Shown: piece after piece, positions 1-11,626 of the stretch | Layout of the letters: each line of letters opens with the position of its first letter | Position numbering within the stretch: the first letter of the stretch is position 1 | Assembly (NCBI GenBank): GCA_030765065.1 | Contig: CM060977.1 | Location: 129,088,295 to 129,152,294, forward strand | Length of the DNA: 64,000 nucleotides | Direction of reading: 5' to 3' | Source of the DNA: Deroplatys truncata | Lineage: Eukaryota > Arthropoda > Insecta > Mantodea > Mantidae | Position numbers and translations under genes: made by a program | Notes under the pieces: model-generated | Database searches by the model: none | Seen by the model: the letters and a program-made list of their open reading frames with translations, nothing else | What the model was told of the DNA's origin: nothing

Positions 1-1629
1 CCCATTGTTTTGTATGTTTTATTATAGACACAAGTTTATGGAGTGTTGCATTCATTCACTCACAGGAAACTCAGTCAAGGACTATAATACAGCAATTATT
101 TTGGGACACGTGCGAAGCAATAAGCTAAGTCTCGAGTCTTTTCATTCCTTCTCTAACAAAGTTAAACACAACTTTCAATAATGTTGTAAAGTAAAGTAAA
201 GCTTAAAAATGTGAAAGTATCGAAAGTTTATCTCGAAGTATTAGACATACCCCAATATCGCCGATTATCGAGAGTATTCATGTATCGAGGTCTAATTCGT
301 ACTTAACTCTAATGTAATTAATTTTGAAACTGCAATCCATTTTAAAGAACTAAAGCGATATAGATTTAGAAAACTGAAGTCGGTTGTAGTTTAGAAATAG
401 TTTAACGCGAAATAACATCGTTTTACCTTAAAATATTTTTTACCTGTTTTATTCTCTTAACTAAAATATTAAAAGGAGGATAGGAAACTATTCCAAATGT
501 GGAACGTCGATCATCATAATTGAAGTACATTTTTTTAACGGTGAAATTGTGTAAGTAGAAGTTATTTTTATGGAAATAATAGGATATCACTCAAAGATAG
601 CAAATGTTTAGGGAGAGACTCCATATAAGCTGCCTATAATTTTACAACCATTCCACCCAAATAGAAACGTGGACATTCTTCTAATTGTGATATTTGTACA
701 TGAAGATCAACTCATAGCTGGAGTAGTTCCTTGTTCATAGAGCAGGTGATCAAAGAGAGATTTCAATGCAGGCTCTGTAGTAGCGAACACATATAAGTGA
801 ACATATACCTAATAGAATGGAGTATTGAAATAATAGAACTAACTATTAATGTAAAATAATATTGAGTAATAGCTTTACTGTAAAATAACTTGTACCTCAG
901 AATATAATTAATGTGAAAACAAGCATTTAAGGAACAGTGTAATTAGTTAACTACGAGGCGAACGGGCAACAGGAGTAAAGTCCACATGCATGTACACGCT
1001 AATGCATACAGAATTTAGACAAAGTCACAGAATAGAGAGAAAGAGGTCCGAGATAGAAGTCCAATTCGTGGAAGACAAGGGCGTTGGAAAGACCAAGAGA
1101 AATGAGAGTTGTAAATTGAGAGGGAGATAGTGGGTTTTATCAAAAAAGCCAAAGAGAAGCGTGACTCTTAAAATTGAAACATTTTATTTTCATAGTATGC
1201 TAAGTACATAACCAATGAGAATAATTGCTCCATATAAAGGCACGAATTCTAGCGTCATAGCAGGAAGGTATAAAAAGGAGAAGAGGCCCCAAGTTACACA
1301 CTCTCTGATTTTACTCTCAGGATGTAACACACATGATTCAGGTGGAATATTTTGTGCGTGTACGTGACGTAAGAATATCCTGTGACACAGTTAGATAGGT
1401 CCACGTAAATGATTCACACTATCAGGAAGATCAGATATACAGCATTATTATTTTGTGTTAAGCAAGGTAAGGTTGCTAGCCGCCTCAATAGGCATTAAAT
1501 TCTGAATAAAGTAAGCTGTCTAAGGGAAAGTCAAATAGTTATTTGCTTTCATCTATATAAAATCATGATAAATGTCAAGTTAGCTAGTTAGGATAGGAAT
1601 TTCTCTACGGCAGAGGACTTCAAGGCGGG
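1..1629. other. AT-rich stretch, no gene recognised
   Basis: No reading frame, RNA gene or repeat that I can match elsewhere in the window. The only frames are short and AT-driven. Confidence 0.5.
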
Positions 1630-2559
1630 AACTTGAAGTAGTTGTATTGTTGTTTGCCTCACGCTTTGGGAGTCAATTTGAAGGTGTATTATACTTCGAC
1701 TGTTGGGGAGTCGAACTTGAAGTAGTTACAACCGCACATATGGTAAAAAGTTTCTGGTATCCTTCGCCTAAATGTACTTTCCGATGCCCTTTGCCCCAAA
1801 TGTTTCAAAATATTAACTTTGTAATTTGTCTGTTTCTTTAAATATTATATATTTATGTTTGCCTCGGCTGCGTTAGTATTATTGTTACAGGCATGGATTT
1901 CTTTGAAAGGCGTGGTGCGGCTGAAAATGTAGGCTTACACAGATTATAATGTTTACTTCACTACATTTATTAATCCTTGACACAATTTAAATAACACTTC
2001 ACTGATATAGAGAGCTGTGAGATTCTTTTATTAATTACTTGCACTTTTTAACACACAAACTATTTTCGTCTCACACGAATACGTATTAAATTTCTCGAGG
2101 ACGCATCTAGCGTCCGATTAGAAACACTATCTACAACCAACTGAACTCTGAATTTGAAAATTTTGCTATATTTCAGTTTCTGATTGGCTAATCCTAGTCC
2201 AATATAATGCCTTCATTTAACTAAAGCTTTTTCTGGTTGTTGATTGGCTATTTTATGAACTGTCACAAAAATTACATTATTGCTTCCAAGAATCACTAGT
2301 AGCATTAAACTTTCAAATTATCTCATTGTTACCAACTTTTAACCTATTATTCTCACAGCTCCTACATTATTAAATTACGTAATACGTTCACATAACATTA
2401 TTACATGTCTACAATAATATAAACATATACAATGACTGTAATTTACACTTTTTATACATTTTTATATACACATATTGCTTTAAAGCGGGCTGTTATTGAA
2501 TTTATATGGTATATAATTATACTGAAATCATTTAAGTGTTAAAAATACTGCCTCAAACT
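1630..2559 (-). mobile_element. Solo LTR, copy 1 (family L)
   Basis: A 922-bp element (1634-2555) begins TGAAGTAG and ends ACTGCCTCA on the plus strand, so it has TG...CA ends. It is flanked by the 4-bp direct repeat AACT (1630-1633 and 2556-2559). Read on the minus strand it opens TGAGGCAGTATTTTTAACAC. It aligns along its length with copies at 25809-26810 and 53239-54096, sharing CAGCTCT near a TATATAAG-like box, ATTGGCTA blocks and AGGCTTACAC. No internal retroelement genes follow, which is the signature of LTR-LTR recombination. A 4-bp duplication fits a Gypsy-type integrase, but that assignment is inference. Confidence 0.85.
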
Positions 2560-2891
2560 TCGATGATCTGAGACGTCTACACGAGATAGCACCTGGTACT
2601 CACGTGCGAGCACATTCTCCGCTGAATACGCTAAAATAAAATCTCATGTTTCACATTTGCAACACTTTCTCAAACCATTACATCTTCACATAGGTGTACG
2701 TTATACAGCAGAACCGCAGGTCTCGCAACCTGCGACCTACGAGAGGTCTATTGCAGCTATCACCCCATTAGCAGAAAGGGATAAAGTAAAGAAAACGCAG
2801 ACAGGCCACAGAGAGTGGCGGAGATCCCGCGAAGGTGGTACAGTTCCTGGCTCAAAGACAATCCCTCTACTGGAGCTGTCCATAAGGGACT
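2560..2891. other. Short intervening stretch
   Basis: Nothing recognised. A 95-codon frame starting at 2657 runs into the repeat at 2892, has no family resemblance and is not called as a gene. Confidence 0.4.
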
Positions 2892-3250
2892 ATGGCACAC
2901 AATTTATTTCAAATAACTTTTTTTGTTTCATAAGCCATTTCTGAGGCATTCGTTATTAATGGTTTGAATTCTTCATTAATTGGTCATTCTCTTAAAGCCC
3001 TGTCAACATTCAGTTGCTTCTCGCGATGTCATGAGAAGAGTATGAGATTTTAAGGCCAGCATAAAGTGTCCAGTTCTAAAACATTTGACTATTGCTGTTC
3101 CCTTTGTATACATAACGATATGTGTAACGTAGCTATTTCTGCAACGGTTTATCTTGATTGAAATTAAGTAGGTAGAAAAATAAGCTTTTATAATAATAGT
3201 TAGTATACCAACTAATAAACGAGTGAGCGTAGAGAAATTCATGTAAACGT
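2892..3250 (-). mobile_element. Family A element, 5' half (truncated)
   Basis: Matches the 5' half of Family A in the subtype that carries a CAACATTCAGTTG block (also at 29.5 kb and 63.4 kb). It ends with the decayed terminus GTAGAGAAATTCATGTAAAC. The next Family A copy follows within a few bases in the same direction, a tandem arrangement. Confidence 0.65.
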
Positions 3251-3254
3251 AACA

Positions 3255-4000
3255 GAATAGCAAGCAGGTGCATTGCATTCCACCCAAAAATGCCATACCG
3301 ACATTTCTCCGGAAATACAGGTTTTGAGATACCTGAATCTAAATAAAGCTTTTTTGGTAACATGTTCCTGTGTCTGTGCTAAAAAACGAAAAGTCGGATA
3401 AATACCTAACTTGGCATTTGAGTTTAGTATCCTACAAAAATGCGACACGAAGATTTTCTAGAAAATCCGCCGTCCCAGAGTACCCTTTACATGGAACGCT
3501 TTTCCAAAATTTTGATTTCCTCAAAAATGGCTTTAACGATTTTGATTAAAATATAATATGGTTAAGATATTTTCCTGGCAATTGAAATGTATATCTTGAA
3601 TTTTCTGGGAATGTCCCCCAAAGTCGTTTCATTCTGAATGACTTTTTCGTAACTAGTAAACCGTAAGAAATAGACAAAATTTTACTGCACCAAAAATGTA
3701 GATCTGGATAAAATACACACTTTATGTCATATACATTTTTTTGTCGAGTCAACCATTCCGTGATGTTCCTTGTTATTTGTTTGAATTTTCCAATACCTTT
3801 CTCAAATGGGAATTCCACATAGAATCCAGCTCTTGAAATATTTGACTATCACCTAAAGCCTACTATATTCCTCTTGTACATACAAAAAATTAGCAATAAA
3901 TTAGTTTTTGCAAATGTTTATCTCGATTAACTTGAAGTAGATGGAGAATAAGCGTTAGTATACATAGCTTGTACAAGAGTAGAGAAAGTCATCAGATTTT
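3255..4000 (-). mobile_element. Family A element, near full length
   Basis: Starts at the conserved ATTGCATTCCACCCAAAAA block and runs through ATTTTCTGGGAATG to the end AGTAGAGAAAGTCATCAGAT. The outer 3' terminus (the palindrome side) is missing. Short frames inside it recur in other copies only as repeat translation and are not genes. Confidence 0.75.
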
Positions 4001-4934
4001 AATTTAATTAATCTTAATGTGAATTCATCTCTAATAGCGTACTCAAAGGACTCAAGACATAAAATGAATAAACACTTTGTTTAGGAGGTTTTAAATGCAA
4101 TTAATACTATAGGCGTGAGAAAAGAGACACGGAAGATCTAATTGTACCAGAGTCGGTTGGAGTCAAACCCATGGCGAGAGGCTAAGAGGGTTGTCGTACG
4201 AAGCAAGGGAGAGGCCATGGATTGTCAAATTGATCAAATTCTCTTGCAGGAAAGTGTATCCCTCTCTAAGAATTGGACGACCCTGCGGGATTTGGAGAAA
4301 AAGAAAGAGGGTCATGTGGAAGGATACAAAGAGCAGAGAAGGAAGCTGCTGCTCCACAGAGAAGAATCAAATGAAACGAGAAAGAAATGAGAAAGGAAAA
4401 TTCTACCCTCGGGCTTCACATTCTATCCCTTGCTGTCCCTTCTGAAAATATAGCGAGGGTCCCTCCCACACACTCAAGCTAAGGCCAGCTACACTTTGTG
4501 TTATCAAGATTTCAACAGGTACACTGGCTACATTCAATGTTTTCTCTGCTCACATGAAGAACCTTTAAGACCTGGTACAACGGTACATAACGTTGCCATT
4601 GCAGGGCAGAGTGCTTTGCTTTAAGTGCTGAGGCAAAATAATTTATGAAATTGAGTAGAGGCGAATGTGAAGGTAATGAAAACTGCTACTGTTTATGACA
4701 CTTTATGTAGCTGTAAAAATTTGAGAGTTCACTTGAAGATTTTCATTCAGAATGCCATGTTTCTAAAAACAAAATTAAACTTCTTTGTATTTGATAGCTA
4801 CTTTTTAATATTTTGCGAGTTGATTTCCGCGTACTTTGTTCGCTTTGCCTTAATAATTTGTTAAGTATTTTCATTTAAAGATTTTTCGTTCTCCCAAAAA
4901 TAAATTTGACTAGAGAACATTTCTGGTTATGACT
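4001..4934. other. No gene recognised
   Basis: Holds a purine-rich patch at about 4150-4390 with two overlapping short frames (82 and 84 codons) in different phases. Neither resembles a known protein. Confidence 0.4.
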
Positions 4935-6642
4935 TTTTACGTCATTAACGCCTAAGTGAACATCGGCTTATAAATGCATTTGGTAAAAAAGCATCGTTTA
5001 AGGGAACAATTTATAATTGGTACAGCGAATTCAAGAGAGATCGGTTTTTTCTTAGTCATAAATTTCGTGAAGAACGGCCACTGATGACAATATTCCGCTG
5101 TTGGAGCAATGCTTGAAGATTGACAGACATCTTATGAATTTACTTGGGCGACATTGGGCATTTGTGTGAGTCAAATCCAAAACATTTTACCTTAACAGAC
5201 TTGAGAAAACTTTGTTATTGATGGATTCCACATAAACTGGCTCCGGATCAAAAACAACAATCCATCGATTGATACAGAAAAACTCTAAGAGAATTCCAAG
5301 CGGCACTTTAAATTTGGTTTGGAATACCGTTACTGGTGATGAATATTTTTACTTTCTCCACTACAAATAGTAAGTAGGGGAAGTATTGCATTCCAACCAA
5401 AAATTCGATACCGAGATTTCACCGGAAATACATATTTTGAGATCCCCTGAATCCAAAAAAAGCATGTCGGATAAACAAAAAAATGGGTATTTGGGTTCAG
5501 TTATCTTCCAGAGATGCGATACGAAGGTTTTCAAGAAAATCCCCCCATCCCAGATTACCCTTTACATGGAACATTTTTCGAAAATTTTAATTTTCTAAAA
5601 AATGGCTCTAACGATTTTGATTAAAAAATCATATGTTTAAGCTATTTTGATGACAAATAAAATGTATATCTTGAATTTTCTGGGAATGTCTCCAAAAGTA
5701 TTCTTCTTAGTGAATGACTTTTGCATAACTACTAGACCATAAGAGATAGACAAAATTTTACTACGCAAAAAATGTAGATCGCGTTAAAACAGACAATTTA
5801 TGTCATATACTATTTTTTTGTTGAGTGAACCATTTTCAAGATATTTCTTGTCATTCCCTTAAATTTTTCAATACTTTTTCTAAAATGGGTATTCGTTATT
5901 AATTTTTTTTGTGTTGGATATGCAAAGGATATTAATCCGTGGCAAAGAGAATGGTGCTGCACATAGCAACCAGCTATTAAGAGATATGTCTATGCTTAAA
6001 GGCTACTGTATTTCTATATTGCCCTTGCAAATACAAAACAAGGGGAACATAGTACGCCTTGAGCGATAGTCAAATATTTTTAGAAGCAATAGAAAATTAG
6101 CAATAAGATTAACATCTCGATATCTTAATTAACATGAAGCATATGGAGAATAAGCGTTTGTAAAAATAGTTTGTACAAGAGTAGAGAAAGTGATGTGAGT
6201 GTAACACATGAAATTTTTCTAAAACGGGCGATATTGTTACTGTAGCATTTAGAAATAGACGTACCGTTACTGCCGAAAGACCAAATGTCTTTTTGTCCCA
6301 AGTTCCTTAAAAACTCCCAAAAGGAAAAATAATGTTACATCATGATAATTCATCGCCACGTGCAGCAAAACTAACAGCTGAGTATCCGGATGCCCTAAGA
6401 GTCAGCAACATGGACCCTCCATTATATGGCCCTGACCTAGCATCTTGTGAATCCCTTTTTTTTCCTAAAAATTAAGGATAAAATCCGTGGATTCACTGTT
6501 TCCCCATCAGAAGAAACAGCGGAGCGTCATAAAAAAACTGTTTTCAGAAGCGTCTCAGGAAGAGTGGCATCTTTGTTTTGAGGACTGGTTTCATCGAATG
6601 CAAGATTATGATGATAAAGGGGAATATTTTGTAAAACAATAA
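4935..6642 (+). pseudogene. Mariner transposase relic, split by Family A
   Basis: Mariner-family transposase (cut-and-paste DDE/D enzyme) in two pieces. The N-terminal piece, 4935-5350, shows the NWYSEFKRDR-type and RWIPHKLAPDQKQ-type motifs and breaks off just after the first catalytic motif TGDE. The C-terminal piece resumes at 6214 in phase with KTGDIVTV, then HHDNSSPRAAK (second Asp), YGPDLASC (third catalytic region) and a GEYFVKQ-type end. The stop is at 6640-6642. The intervening 863 bp (5351-6213) is a Family A copy. There are several frameshifts and stops, so the gene is dead. I could not define terminal inverted repeats, so the outer ends of the transposon are open. Confidence 0.82.
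5351..6213 (-). mobile_element. Family A element inserted in mariner
   Basis: Complete by its ends: ACTTTCTCCACTAC at the left and AGTAGAGAAAGTGATGTGAG...AACACATG at the right. Both junctions carry a run of five Ts. Rejoining the mariner reading frame across the insert needs only one T5 run, so the element either duplicated TTTTT or inserted within a T-run and carries Ts of its own. This is the best empty-site evidence for Family A in the window. Confidence 0.85.
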
Positions 6643-7228
6643 AATCATTAAAATGTTTTAAAACTAATCCTTATTTTATTTTATAAATCTTTTCGTAATA
6701 ATGATTTTATGCAAGAAAAGTAGTTATGAGTGACATTATGGATAGGTCAGTAGGAATAAGTTGGGGACTAAATGATAGCCTGGAAGCCTTGTATTCGCAG
6801 ATAGTTGCCTGATCACCCATAACGTTGATTATACGCAAAGTAAAGTGAATATAATAGATAATAAAAATATTGATAGTGTTCAGTAATTAAAATATATAGG
6901 TAGTGTAATTGATAAGGGTGTGGAAGCCTTGAAGAAGTTAGGAATAGAATAAGGAAAGCAAATGGTGCTTTTGTCCTACTATATCCAATCTGAAAATATA
7001 ACGTCATATAATGTACTGAAATTAAAATTTTCATGATAACGTGAAATCAGTTTTATAATATGCCTGTGAAACTTGCAAAACAAGTAAAATCACTCCAAGC
7101 AAATTACCAAAATTTATCAATAGATATTTAAAAAGAATTATAAGAATAAGATGGCCATCTAAAATTCTAAATCTACAATTATGTAAAATAACAAATCAAA
7201 AAGAAATTTCAATAGAAATAAAAAAAAT
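6643..7228. other. AT-rich stretch, no gene recognised
   Basis: Follows the mariner stop codon. It may include the mariner 3' untranslated end up to about 6720. No repeat recognised beyond that. Confidence 0.4.
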
Positions 7229-8037
7229 TTGATGTGTTACACTCACAAGGCTTTCTCTACTCTTGTACAAAATATTTTTACAAACGCTTATTCTCCATAT
7301 GCTTCATGTTAATCGAGATATCGAGATGTTAATCTTATTGCTAATTTTCTTGTAGATGCAAGGGGAATTGCTAGCCTTTAAGCGTTATTCAAACATTTTA
7401 AGAGGTGGCAAACAAAATGAATAACGAATTCGAGAAAAAGTATAAGTGTTGGAACATTTAAGGGAATAAAAAGCAATATCTCGAAAATGGTTGACTCAAA
7501 AAAAATGTACATGACATAAATTGTGTATTTTAACGCGATCTACATTTTTTGTTAGTAAAATGTTGTCTATCTCTTATGGTTTACTAGTTATGCAAAAGTC
7601 GTTCACAATGAAGAATACTTTTGGAGACATTCCCAGAAAATTCGAGATATGTCATGAAAATACCTTAAACATATGATATTTTGTTCAAAATCGTTAAGTC
7701 ATTTTTGAGAAAATTAAAATTTTCGAAAAATTTTCCATTTAAAGGATAATCTGGGATGGGGGATTTTCTTGAAACCTTCGTGTCGCATCTCTGGAAGATT
7801 CTGAACCCAAATATCAAGTTTGGTGTTTATCCGACTGTCCGTTTCTGAGTTATGCTATTCACAGACACACACACACATCACACACACATACAGACACACA
7901 GACACGGACATGTTTCCAAAAATCCTTTTTTTGGATTCAAGGGCTCTCAAAACATGTATTTCCGGTGAAATCTCGCTATCGAATTTTTGGGTGGAATGCA
8001 ATACTTCCCCTACTTACTATACGTAGTAGAGAAAGTA
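7229..8037 (+). mobile_element. Family A element, complete reference copy
   Basis: Family A is defined here with 5' end GATGTGTTACACTC and 3' end AGTAGAGAAAGTA. Visible features in order are a possible 5-bp stem (ATGTG/CACAT) at the 5' tip; the block ACTTTCTCTACT; about 630 bp of AT-rich body with the conserved ATTCCCAGAAAATTC; a CA microsatellite at about 7862-7905; the block TTTCCGGTGAAATCTC; the block TTTTTGGGTGGAATGCAAT; the palindrome TACTATACGTAGTA; and the exact inverse AGTAGAGAAAGT. It is flanked by A-runs on this strand. There is no coding capacity. The combination of asymmetric subterminal inverted repeats, a 3' hairpin, an internal microsatellite and insertion in T-runs matches Helentron-associated elements. 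The class assignment is inference. Confidence 0.8.
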
Positions 8038-8089
8038 AAAACAAAAGTGATAGTGTATAGGGCAGACACTAAGAAAGGGAGATAAAGCA

Positions 8090-8177
8090 GTGGAAATAGT
8101 GGTTTTGGATTGGAATCACCAGCGTAGTAGAGGAAGGGAAAGACCAAGAAACACATGGACGAGAACAATTATCAAAG

Positions 8178-8178
<1 letters not shown>
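8090..8178 (+). pseudogene. LINE reverse transcriptase C-terminal scrap
   Basis: Translates to VLDWNHQRSRGRERPRNTW followed by TRTIIKD, the basic tail with the WNPQGKRRRGRP-type signature seen at the end of RTE-like and related non-LTR retrotransposon polyproteins. It runs straight into a TA microsatellite. Confidence 0.6.

Positions 8179-8206
<28 letters not shown>
8178..8206. repeat. (TA)n microsatellite
   Basis: Uninterrupted TA dinucleotides visible between the two LINE scraps. Confidence 0.95.
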
Positions 8207-8210
<4 letters not shown>

Positions 8211-8217
8211 GAATGTA

Positions 8218-8800
8218 TACAGTTTCAAAAAGCTGTCCTAGGAGAAGAGTGTTGGTTAGGGGAGATGGGAAATGTCCTAAAAGAAATTGGCATGAGGAAT
8301 ATTTTCCTATTAGATAAATATAATAACAGTGGGTTTTGGAAAGAAGTGAGATTGAGGGTGGAAGATATCGAGAAACAAGAGATATGGGCTAGTTTTGAGG
8401 ATAAAAGGTCATTGATCTTGTATAAATCAGTTAAAAGAGATTGGGGAAGGGAGAAGTATGTAGATATATGTAATCAATTTGGTAGAATAGGTCTTGCGTG
8501 GATGCGCACAGGAGTAATATTTTTAAAAAGGAATGGATATAATGTTCGGGGAGATGTATTATGTGTGATGAATCGGGTAGTACTTTTCATTGTCTAATAG
8601 AATGTGATAAGGTTAAAAGGTGGAGAGTGGTTATATGGAATAAAGAATGGGACAAGTTAAACAAAGAAGCAATAGCATTAAGAATGTTGGGAAGCACAAA
8701 AGTAGAAATAATTAAAATGATGGGGACATTTTTAGGCAACACAAGGGATAAGTGGATAAGGAGCTTAAGAAAGGTACAGCTGAACGAGCATAGTTTGTAA
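8218..8800 (+). pseudogene. LINE polyprotein C-terminal domain relic
   Basis: Two overlapping frames (8265-8597 and 8561-8800) together look like the C-terminal region of a non-LTR retrotransposon. A helical stretch ends in AWMRTGVIF, then a zinc-knuckle-like CDESGSTFHCLIECDKVKRW (pattern C-x7-HC-x3-EC, the usual C/H spacing after the RT domain), then a helix ending KWIRSLRKVQ. A frame change lies between the two segments near 8560-8590. No reverse-transcriptase core is present, so this is a 5'-truncated or decayed insertion. The clade cannot be fixed from this part. Confidence 0.6.
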
Positions 8801-9204
8801 AGCGGAGAGATGGTATAGTAGCTTTATCCCAATATATACAGCCAAGGGGCTAAATATGGGGGAGCTAGAAAACTGGTGCACTAGACATAAGTTCTAAATG
8901 TAAGCTTTATTTGTATTATTGTAATAATGATGAAATAAATATTACATATATTACATATATTATCAAAGGAATTGCTAAAGAAGGAAAACATGGAGTGAAG
9001 TAAAGTTGTTGACAAGAAATAGGGTCCGATGGAGATGCTCTATGCTCTTCATAAGGAGATTGATTGATTATACAAGGAAAGGGTGGTAGAAAGAAAATCA
9101 TTATTATGAGGAATAGGGAACATAATGAATGAAAAAAAGTAGACAAGAACTACGGCGTGTTAAAAGTACCCAAAGAAGACCCACTTACAACTTCGAAATA
9201 AGCC
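8801..9204. other. No gene recognised
   Basis: AT-rich, with one short minus-strand frame (8916-9146) lacking any motif. The first part may be the 3' tail of the LINE relic. Confidence 0.4.
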
Positions 9205-9365
9205 AATGAAGTGATATTATGGGGGAACGTAAGCGTCATTAATAGTGTTTTATTTGGAGGACGTTGTGATTGTCATTCAGGGGCAATTTAAATTGATCCT
9301 AAAATGTTCCTATTTAAAATTGACATTATCTTGCCTATTATCATTCCATTTCATCTATCACCAGT
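9205..9365 (+). mobile_element. Fragment of the 56.3-57.5 kb MITE family
   Basis: Shares TGATATTATGGG, a GCCATTA-like block, TTTATTTGAAGGACGTTGT-like sequence and CAATTTAAATTGA with 56430-56540. It is a partial copy; the ends are not visible. Confidence 0.6.
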
Positions 9366-9421
9366 GTCCACCACCTGGTACCGTTTGTAGTAAGAACGAG
9401 TGTTAAACAATACAATAAAAA

Positions 9422-9575
9422 ATCTGATGTGTTGCATTTAAGTGACTTTCTCTAGCCTCTGTTGTTATTAATGGCTATACAATTTATTGTTACGAGAGTA
9501 ATTCTATCTACTTCATTTTAATCCAGATAAACCTTTGCAGAAATAGACCCCTTTCTTCTGTTCTCCATAGCAACT
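9422..9575 (+). mobile_element. Family A element, 5' end only
   Basis: Opens AATCTGATGTGTTGCA and has GTGACTTTCTCTA, then about 100 bp of body. It is truncated at its 3' side near AGAAATAGACCCC. Confidence 0.65.
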
Positions 9576-9992
9576 TACCTTCTTTGCCGAATCTTAACTA
9601 AAAATGACCCCGGTGTGCGAAATCCAGAGTCGGTTATTGCATCTCAGCAAGCCTTCATTCCCCTACTGCATTCAGGAATTGTGTTGATGAATATTGCATA
9701 CTTAATAATATTCTCAGAATTATGACTTGATGTTTTCTTCAATACAAAGTGGACATATTCGACCTTGATGTTCATAAATTAATTTTGCATTAAATCACAT
9801 TGTTATCTTATTCACTTTGGATTGAAGTTTTGCCCTGCTTATAATTGGATTTAAGTGGATTTTGCATAGACTAAATGACTAATTCTTAAGCATATATGGT
9901 AATAACCTTTTTAATAACCGTATTACATTCAGTCCGATTTGCTTGAAAACCATTTACTAAAATTCCTCTTTTCCATTGATCAAATCTCTCTA
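9576..9992. other. No gene recognised
   Basis: AT-rich sequence without a frame or repeat I can match. Confidence 0.4.
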
Positions 9993-10165
9993 CGTGGTCG
10001 GGTGGTCGGCGAGCTGACTTCTCACCCAGAGGTCCCAGGTTCCATTCCTGGAAGGGGTAGGGAGTTTTCTTTTATTAGGTATATTTCTTGTCCTGCATAG
10101 TCTGGAAGTGTGGATGATTGTGTAAATGAACTTGTGAAAATAAATGAAAAAGCTACGTAACCTAA
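9993..10165 (+). mobile_element. tRNA-derived SINE (type F)
   Basis: Has an A-box-like TGGTCGGGTGGTCGG and a B-box-like GGTTCCATTCC about 35 bp apart, as in an internal Pol III promoter. A short body follows, ending in a region with AATAAATGAAAAAGC. The tRNA-like part lacks a proper anticodon stem pairing, so it is called a SINE rather than a tRNA gene. Confidence 0.6.
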
Positions 10166-10770
10166 AGAGACTACTTTCTACGCTGATAGGATTTCTATTT
10201 ACTATTTTTGTATCTAAACCAAGAGATATTTAAACAGAATTTGCTGCATTTTCATGTGAGAACACAATTCACGACATACATTCATCAGTGCAAGAAGACG
10301 GAGATTAAGAACATGGGAGTGAAGCATTACTGAGTCATTGTGCAGCTGACTCTACACAGACATGCAACAGAATGATTTAGAGCTACAAATCCCATGCATT
10401 TCTAATCCACAGGCCGCTCAAAGCTGTCTGTTATTCAATGAACTTGTTGCATTAATCACAGACTGCGGGGAGCGTACAAAGGCTCAAAAGATTGCAATAT
10501 TAAACATTTAACAAATAATTACAACAGCTTTTCACTGCAATAAAACAAACACAAAACCTTTTTCTGAATATTTTACGTTGCATACCCAATGAACACCGTC
10601 CATAACAGTATACTCTGTGTAAACTGTGGGATTACACGGCTCTTTTTGGAGCTGCGTTCGATGAATGTAGCGCTCAAATGCCATAAAAAATTTGAATGTT
10701 ACATTCACATTTTCTACCCAGTATCATATATTAATGGGTATAAAGCTATTCTTACGAAACCTTATTATTT
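10166..10770. other. No gene recognised
   Basis: Short frames only (for example 10589-10780). No motifs. Confidence 0.4.
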
Positions 10771-11626
10771 TCTCTACTAGCATAGCAAGTAAGAAAACCA
10801 TTGTATTTCACCCAATATTCGATGCCGAGATTTCTTCGGAAATACATGTTTTGAGGTACCCTGAATCCAAATAAGGCATTTATGAAAACATTTCCTTGCG
10901 TATGTCTGTCTGCCTGTGAATAACATAACTGAAAATGGAAAAATCAGATAAATACCAAACTTGGTATTTCAGTTTAGTGTCTTCCAAGGGTATGACACAA
11001 AAGTTTTCAATAAAACATCCCCAATTCACTACCCTTTACATGAATTATTTTTCGAAAGTTTTGATTTTCTCAAATATGCCTCTAACAACTTTGATTAAAA
11101 TATCATATGTTTAAGATACTTTCATGACAAATGGAATCTATATCTTGATTTTCTGGGAATGTACCCAAAAGTCCTCTTCATTTTAAATTACTTTTGCATA
11201 ACTAGTAAACCAGTTAAGAGATAGAAATAGACAAAGTTTTACTACACAAAAGCTGTAGATCTCCTTAAAACACACAATTTATGTCCCATAATTTGTTTTT
11301 GGTGAAGTGAACTATTTCTGAAATATTCCTGATTTGTTTCAATCTTCCATTACTTATACTTTTTTTCAAATGCGAAGCCGTTTTTCTGTTTTTTTGTTGA
11401 TCTGGATATGCAAAGAGAATGGAATGCTCTACATAGCAACCAGCTCTTAAAAGATTTGACTGTCGCTTAAAGTCTACCATATTCCCTTGCATCTACAAGA
11501 AAATTAGCAATAAGATACGTTTCTGCAAATGTTTATCTCTAACATGAAATAGATGGAAAATAAGCGTTTGTAAAAATAGTTTGTATAAGAGTAGAGATCA
11601 TACGAGTGCAACACATGTGATTTTTT
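10771..11626 (-). mobile_element. Family A element, near complete
   Basis: Left end TCTCTACTAG, conserved body including TTTTCTGGGAATGTAC, right end GTAGAGATCATACGAGTG with AACACATGTGA. It is followed at once by an oppositely oriented copy, making an imperfect inverted pair. Confidence 0.78.

Noticed and set aside
4142..4445. Two purine-rich frames of 82 and 84 codons
   Set aside because: They overlap in different phases, are low in complexity, and match no family.
7820..8026. Short frames inside Family A (also 3003-3448, 24266-24566, 46058-46282) giving similar peptides
   Set aside because: The likeness comes from repeat homology in several phases. Frames are interrupted differently in each copy and appear in both orientations, with no conserved start or stop.
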